Assembly: GCA_021776785.1 (NCBI GenBank)
Contig: JAJFFF010000050.1
Span: forward strand, 1-64,000
Origin: Planctomycetota bacterium
GTDB taxonomy: Bacteria > Planctomycetota > PLA2
Direction of reading: 5' to 3'
DNA length: 64,000 nt
The notes below the pieces were generated by a model. That model saw only the letters and a list, made by a program, of their open reading frames with translations. It was not told the DNA's origin and did no database searches. The position numbers were made by a program, and so were the translations under genes. Shown in pieces: positions 59,791 through 64,000 of the stretch (the stretch's first letter is position 1; each line of letters begins with the position of its first letter).

Positions 59791-60645
59791 ATGCGAATCC
59801 TTCTGGCGCTTCTAGGACTGACGACCGCGGTACTCGCGAACAGTTCCGCGGATTCCGCCCTGGAGCGCGAGGAGCATTTGCGCGCCGAAACCGAGGCGTG
59901 GGTGACGGGGCGCACCGAGGAGTGGCAGCCCGACACGCTGGTCACGGCAGCGGACGGCGGTCTTTTTGGCTGGTTGAGTATTCGCGGTGCACTCTGGTAC
60001 CCGAAACTGCGCGGTGATATGGCCTCCAACGGCGAACGGGTGGACCTCGATGACGAGTTAGCTCTCGACGAGAACGAGTTGACGATCATGCCGCAGATCA
60101 CCGTGACGGCGGGGCCGATCGGGTTTCGTTTCGACTTCTTTCTCCTTGAGTTTGACGGCCAGTCCAACGTCAACCGCGACTTCGACTTTGGCGGGTTTAC
60201 GTTCAACGTCAACGAAGACGTAACGTCGCATCTAGAGATCAACAACTATCGTTTGCTCAGCGTGTTCACGCTGGTCAAGACGAGCAATTTCCGACTCGCA
60301 AGTCTGGCGGGCCTCTCGTACTACGAACTCCGCGGCCGCATTGAAGGCGAAACATCCGGAAGTGGCGAGGAGAACGGCGATTTCCCCGTGCCGGTCGTGG
60401 GCGTGCTGGTTCAGTTACAAGTCAGCCGTTTCACGTTCGAAGTGGAAGCGTCCGGACTTTCGATTACGTACGGCGACATCGACGGGACCGTGTTCGACGT
60501 TACGGTGAGTGCCGGGATCACGGTGTTCAAGATCGTCGCGCTGCGCGGCGGCTACCGCATCGTGAGCGTCGACGCGACGGTGGAAGACTTCATCATCGAC
60601 GCGACGCTCGACGGCTTTTTCTTCGGCGCGTCGATCCAGTTCTAA
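59791..60645 (+). CDS. Outer-membrane beta-barrel candidate
   Basis: 284 residues. Signal peptide (MRILLALLGLTTAVLANSS), then acidic residues 20-45, then alternating polar/hydrophobic strands (for example ITVTAGPIGFRFDFFLLEF, RFTFEVEASGLSITYGDI, VFDVTVSAGITVFKIVAL) and a C-terminal strand FFFGASIQF ending in phenylalanine, as barrel proteins do. The strand count is about 12. I infer a small outer-membrane protein; ligand unknown. Confidence 0.7.
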   Translation: MRILLALLGLTTAVLANSSADSALEREEHLRAETEAWVTGRTEEWQPDTLVTAADGGLFGWLSIRGALWYPKLRGDMASNGERVDLDDELALDENELTIMPQITVTAGPIGFRFDFFLLEFDGQSNVNRDFDFGGFTFNVNEDVTSHLEINNYRLLSVFTLVKTSNFRLASLAGLSYYELRGRIEGETSGSGEENGDFPVPVVGVLVQLQVSRFTFEVEASGLSITYGDIDGTVFDVTVSAGITVFKIVALRGGYRIVSVDATVEDFIIDATLDGFFFGASIQF

Positions 60646-60746
60646 AGGCGTTCGCGCGCTGTTCGGCCCGTTGGTGAGGCCGCATTCCGCTAGAATCCCG
60701 ACAGGTTGGGGAACTCGCGGACCGCGGTCTGCGTCCCAAGAAAACG

Positions 60747-62168
60747 ATGCGAAGACTAGCTGTGTTCTGGATGCTCGCGGGCGGCGCTGTCGCTGCACAC
60801 GCGCAGGATCCAGATCCGGCCCCGACCGATCCCAAGCCGGCGCCTGAGCGCAAGCCCGATGAGAAGCCCCCCGCTGCCGACGCGAAAGCCAAGGCCGCGG
60901 CGATCGCGATTCAGGCGCAAGCCGTCCAGGGCAACCGCCGCGCCATGCGGATGTGGGGGCGCGCGCTGGTTCGCGGTGGGGCGGTGAAGCGCGACGTGAA
61001 AGCCGGCGAACACTGGCTCCGCCGCGCCTACGAATACAACGATAGAGCGGCGCGCGCGGAGCTGTGGGCGCTGCCAGAACACGACGGGGCGGGCGCGGCG
61101 TATCGAGTGGGCGTCGCCCACCAAGAGGCGGGGCGTGAATTCGAAGCGGTCGCCCAGTGGCAGCACGCCGCGGCGACGTATCTCAGCCGCGACTCCGCAC
61201 TCGCACTCCTACGCTACTTCGCGCAACGAACGATGCGTTCGCGTGCGCACGTGATCGACTATGCCGTCAAGGCCATTGCGGGCGGTCGAACCCGCGATGT
61301 TGTCGACATCTTAAACAACGCCGACATGGGCGAACGCCACGTCGTGATGTCGACGCTTGCGTATGCGGGGCGGGAAGGCACCAAGCAGGGGGTCTTCCCC
61401 AAGGGCTTTGACGCGTTGCGCGCTCACAAGGAAGCCGCCGCTCAAGGTGACCTGGACGCGCTCGTGGCGCTCGGCGTGTATGCGAACAAGATCGATCCGG
61501 ACCGGGGGCTCCTCTATCTCTGGTCCGCCGCGCTCCGTGGGGACCGCCATGCCATGGCCTACCTGAGTGCGCGCTTTTACACCGGCACAAAGGCGATGCG
61601 CGCCGACCGTGTTGCCGCTGCGCAGTGGCGCGAACGCGCGGCCCAGGCGGGCCATGTCGACGCGCAGTTCATTGTGGCGTTGCAGGACCTAAGCACCTTG
61701 GAGAAGCGCCAGGCGATGTTGCCGGTGGCGGCGCGGGCGGCCGCCGACGGACATGGAACAGCGCGCTTTTATCTATCGGTCGCATGTTCCGGAAACAAGG
61801 CGTTCGGAATGCCGAAGGACTCCAAGAAAGCCGCCGCGTTGGCCCGACGCGGAGCGTTGCAGCACGACTCTTTGTCGATGCGCGCGTACGCATCCATGCT
61901 CAAGAACGGCAAGGGAACGCCGGTCGATCTGGAGCGCGCGTGGCACTACTACGGCCGCGCGGCCGCACTCGGGAATGACGCCGCGCTGAAAGTCATCCAA
62001 GCCCGGGCCGCGAAGAACGATCCGTGGGCTGTGTTTCATTGGGGACGCTTGATGGTTCGCGGCGAGGGCGTCGCGCTCGATGTGAAACGCGGCCTCGCGT
62101 TCATCCAAAGAGCCGGAGCGGCCGGATTGCCGCAAGCCCAACAGTGGTGGGAGCGCTTCGCGCGATGA
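60747..62168 (+). CDS. Secreted Sel1-repeat protein
   Basis: 473 residues. Signal peptide MRRLAVFWMLAGGAVAAHAQ, then a Pro/Lys/Asp-rich linker. Multiple Sel1-like repeats follow: GNRRAMRMWGRALVRGGAVKRDVKAGEHWLRRA, GDRHAMAYLSARFYTGTKAMRADRVAAAQWRERAA, MRAYASMLKNGKGTPVDLERAWHYYGRAA and AVFHWGRLMVRGEGVALDVKRGLAFIQRAA-like. These solenoids mediate protein contacts. The stop overlaps the next gene's ATG by four bases (ATGA), coupling it to the TPR protein. Confidence 0.85.
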   Translation: MRRLAVFWMLAGGAVAAHAQDPDPAPTDPKPAPERKPDEKPPAADAKAKAAAIAIQAQAVQGNRRAMRMWGRALVRGGAVKRDVKAGEHWLRRAYEYNDRAARAELWALPEHDGAGAAYRVGVAHQEAGREFEAVAQWQHAAATYLSRDSALALLRYFAQRTMRSRAHVIDYAVKAIAGGRTRDVVDILNNADMGERHVVMSTLAYAGREGTKQGVFPKGFDALRAHKEAAAQGDLDALVALGVYANKIDPDRGLLYLWSAALRGDRHAMAYLSARFYTGTKAMRADRVAAAQWRERAAQAGHVDAQFIVALQDLSTLEKRQAMLPVAARAAADGHGTARFYLSVACSGNKAFGMPKDSKKAAALARRGALQHDSLSMRAYASMLKNGKGTPVDLERAWHYYGRAAALGNDAALKVIQARAAKNDPWAVFHWGRLMVRGEGVALDVKRGLAFIQRAGAAGLPQAQQWWERFAR

Positions 62169-64000
62169 GAACTGCGGGCCACAAGCGATGGCGCTGGTTT
62201 GGGCTGTGGCTTCTCGCTCTCGGGCCGGCCGCGCGGGCGGCCCCAGACGTCGCCATGACCGACGAGTTGATCGCGTTCAACATCACCGCGGTGATGCCGA
62301 ACGGCGGCGCGACACGAAACGTCTTGATCCGCGCGGGCACCGACGACGGCATCGTGGTGGGATGGCGCGGTCAGTGCTACGCCACGCGCACCAAAGGGAA
62401 AGGGTCCGTTCGATTCTGGCACCTCGGCGCCGCCGAAGTCTTGGACGCGGCAAAGCACACGGCGGTTGTGCGCGTGAAGCTCAAAGACGCCACCGGCGCC
62501 AACATCGTGAAAAAAAACGACGTCGTGGACTTAAAGGTGCGTGTGCCCGCCCTCAAGCGCTCCATTCTTTGGAAGCTGGTGAAATCCAACGTCCGCTTCA
62601 AGAGCTTCCAGACGAAGAAAGATTTCTACGACTATCGCTCGCTCTATCGCGCCGAGACACCGGAGCTCGTAGACGCGATCGTGAAGAAGATGGCGGAGGG
62701 GATTCGCGTCGCCGGGGCGAAGTACGGCGAACTGGAGCAGCTTCAGCGCGTTTTGGAGAACGGACGCTACGCCGGGCGGCGGCCGCGCGACATCATGGTG
62801 GAGGCGACGGCGCGCGAAGTGCATGAATACCTCCAATTCATGCAAACGTTTAGCACGTCGTATTACAACCGCACCCGGTTCGTCGAAGAGTCGTTTGCGG
62901 ATTGGGTTGTGAGCGGCGCGCCGTACAGCCGCGCCGAGTTGATCGAGAAGATGATCGCGATCCCGGATGCGGAGGCGCGTCGTACGTTGCTTGGACGGTA
63001 CGAGAAAGACATCGGGCGCGTCCTCACAGGGCTCCTCAGCCGCGCGCGCGATCAGTCCGGTGAAGCGAAGTTTGCAGAGTCGCGCCGCCTGCTCGATGTG
63101 GCGCTGGAACTGGCCACGCACTTCCAAGACGAGAATGCTCTGCGATGGCATGCGTTTTCCAACGCGTTTTTACTCAGCGATCAAAAGAAAGTGCGGGAGT
63201 CCCTCGCGGCGTACGAAAACGTAGCCGCGGCGTTCGCCCGCGCCAACGACAAGGAAAGCCAGGCCATGAGCCTCCACAACGTGGGGGTGCAGTGCGAAGC
63301 GATCCACGCGTACGAACGCGCGCGCCGCTGCTACGAGGAGGCGGCGCTGCTGTATGGCGCAACGCCGACGTTGAACCGCGCGCTGACGTATCGCACGCTC
63401 GCCAACCTCCTGCGCGAACAAGGCGACCACTTGGCGGCGATCGCTGCGTACGAGAGCGCAGAAGCGGACGCGGCCGCGGTCGGCGACTACGCGCAGTTGA
63501 CAAAAGCGCGCACCGGTCGGGCGCAATCGCTGGAAAAACTCGGGCGCAACGACGAAGCGGCCGCGGTGTACCAGGCTCTTCTGGACCAGCATCGGCGCAC
63601 GTTCGAACGGGCCGCGGAAGCCGAAGCGCTCGAGAGCATCGGGTCGCAGTTGTGGTCGCTCGGTCGGTACAAGGACGCGTACCAGTACTACGAGTCGAGC
63701 TTAAAGATCCGCGAGGAGCTGGGCGAGCCGGGTCCGGTGGCGACGGCTCACGTCAACATCGGTCGTCTCAAGGACAACCTCGGGATGTACGCGGAGGCGC
63801 GCGGGCACCACGAGCGGTCTGTGGCGATCCGGCGGGCGCTCAAGCAACCGACGCAGGTGGCCGAGTCTCTCGCCGATCTCGCGCAACTGGCGGCGAAGCT
63901 GGGCGATAGCGAGACCGCGCTGGCTCAATTGAAGCAAGCGCTTCTCATGTACGAGAAAGCCGAGTCGTCGTGGGGGCGCGCGTACGTTTACACCAAGGTC
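62165..64000 (+). CDS. Secreted TPR protein (cut by window end)
   Basis: At least 612 residues; the frame is open to the last base. Start ATGA overlaps the Sel1-repeat gene. Signal peptide MRTAGHKRWRWFGLWLLALGPAARAAP. An N-terminal part (about 35-300) is mixed alpha/beta; from about residue 330 regular TPR units appear: NVGVQCEAIHAYERARRCYEEAALLY, LANLLREQGDHLAAIAAYESAEA, SLWSLGRYKDAYQYYESSLKI-like and NIGRLKDNLGMYAEARGHHERSVAI. A C-terminal domain beyond the window (for example CHAT) cannot be excluded. It probably partners with the Sel1 protein. Confidence 0.82.
   Translation, partial: MRTAGHKRWRWFGLWLLALGPAARAAPDVAMTDELIAFNITAVMPNGGATRNVLIRAGTDDGIVVGWRGQCYATRTKGKGSVRFWHLGAAEVLDAAKHTAVVRVKLKDATGANIVKKNDVVDLKVRVPALKRSILWKLVKSNVRFKSFQTKKDFYDYRSLYRAETPELVDAIVKKMAEGIRVAGAKYGELEQLQRVLENGRYAGRRPRDIMVEATAREVHEYLQFMQTFSTSYYNRTRFVEESFADWVVSGAPYSRAELIEKMIAIPDAEARRTLLGRYEKDIGRVLTGLLSRARDQSGEAKFAESRRLLDVALELATHFQDENALRWHAFSNAFLLSDQKKVRESLAAYENVAAAFARANDKESQAMSLHNVGVQCEAIHAYERARRCYEEAALLYGATPTLNRALTYRTLANLLREQGDHLAAIAAYESAEADAAAVGDYAQLTKARTGRAQSLEKLGRNDEAAAVYQALLDQHRRTFERAAEAEALESIGSQLWSLGRYKDAYQYYESSLKIREELGEPGPVATAHVNIGRLKDNLGMYAEARGHHERSVAIRRALKQPTQVAESLADLAQLAAKLGDSETALAQLKQALLMYEKAESSWGRAYVYTKV

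Overview
The window is a GC-rich bacterial chromosome segment, densely packed on both strands, with many GTG starts, 1-4 base stop/start overlaps inside operons and several convergent genes whose 3' ends overlap by up to about 50 bases. It has peptidoglycan synthesis (murA), an AddAB-type recombination nuclease, fatty acid genes (accA, a KAS III) and many secreted proteins of unknown role. A TPR protein with two RNA polymerase alpha-CTD-like domains, a degenerate endonuclease III-like protein with a histone H1-like Lys/Ala tail, HEAT-PDZ, FHA-DUF4388 and toroid-plus-PQQ-propeller proteins together suggest a member of the Planctomycetota. That placement is inferred from gene content; there is no rRNA here to test it.

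Layout. 1-2050: a terminator hairpin, tRNA-Cys, two small unknown genes, a DUF3147 membrane protein and a START-like protein. 2051-2880: a gene-free block of repeats and hairpins. 2899-9515: a secreted C-type lectin protein, an FKBP lipoprotein, a Trm112-like remnant, UDP-glucuronate decarboxylase, a CHAD protein, small membrane proteins, an SDR and an FHA protein. 9582-17643: an acyl-CoA ligase-like enzyme, a STAS protein, a two-gene secreted unit with a toroid/propeller fusion, a secreted transglutaminase behind tRNA-Leu, and a PilZ protein. 18072-22125: a large lipoprotein, then an FkbM methyltransferase bracketed by an approximately 80-base dispersed repeat. 22114-31896: information-processing and wall genes (asnS, ruvA, murA, ffh, rpsP, maf) mixed with uncharacterised ones. 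31898-37146: an amidase-like/DUF192 lipoprotein and the rpmE-prfA-membrane protein-prmC cluster. 37290-40550: a less GC-rich accessory patch of secreted proteins. 40716-46428: purQ and a purS-purS-purL fusion, accA and a HEAT-PDZ protein. 46504-55613: KAS III, then an addB-like/addA-like pair, peroxiredoxin, beta-carbonic anhydrase and a DUF2238 membrane protein read as one run. 55602-64000: secreted and membrane proteins, ComF, a beta-barrel candidate, a Sel1-repeat protein and a TPR protein cut off by the window edge.

No CRISPR array, transposase, integrase, phage gene or complete insertion sequence was seen. The most unusual signals are: a dispersed hairpin-bearing repeat family seen at two loci about 18 kb apart, whose 7-base stems vary by paired changes while the GTCA/TGAC loop stays fixed; a PurL with two tandem PurS-like domains beside a separate PurQ; an AddAB-like pair in which both subunits carry a nuclease domain and a four-cysteine iron-sulfur pattern; and the alpha-CTD/TPR and endonuclease III-like/H1-tail proteins. 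I found no clear new defence system.
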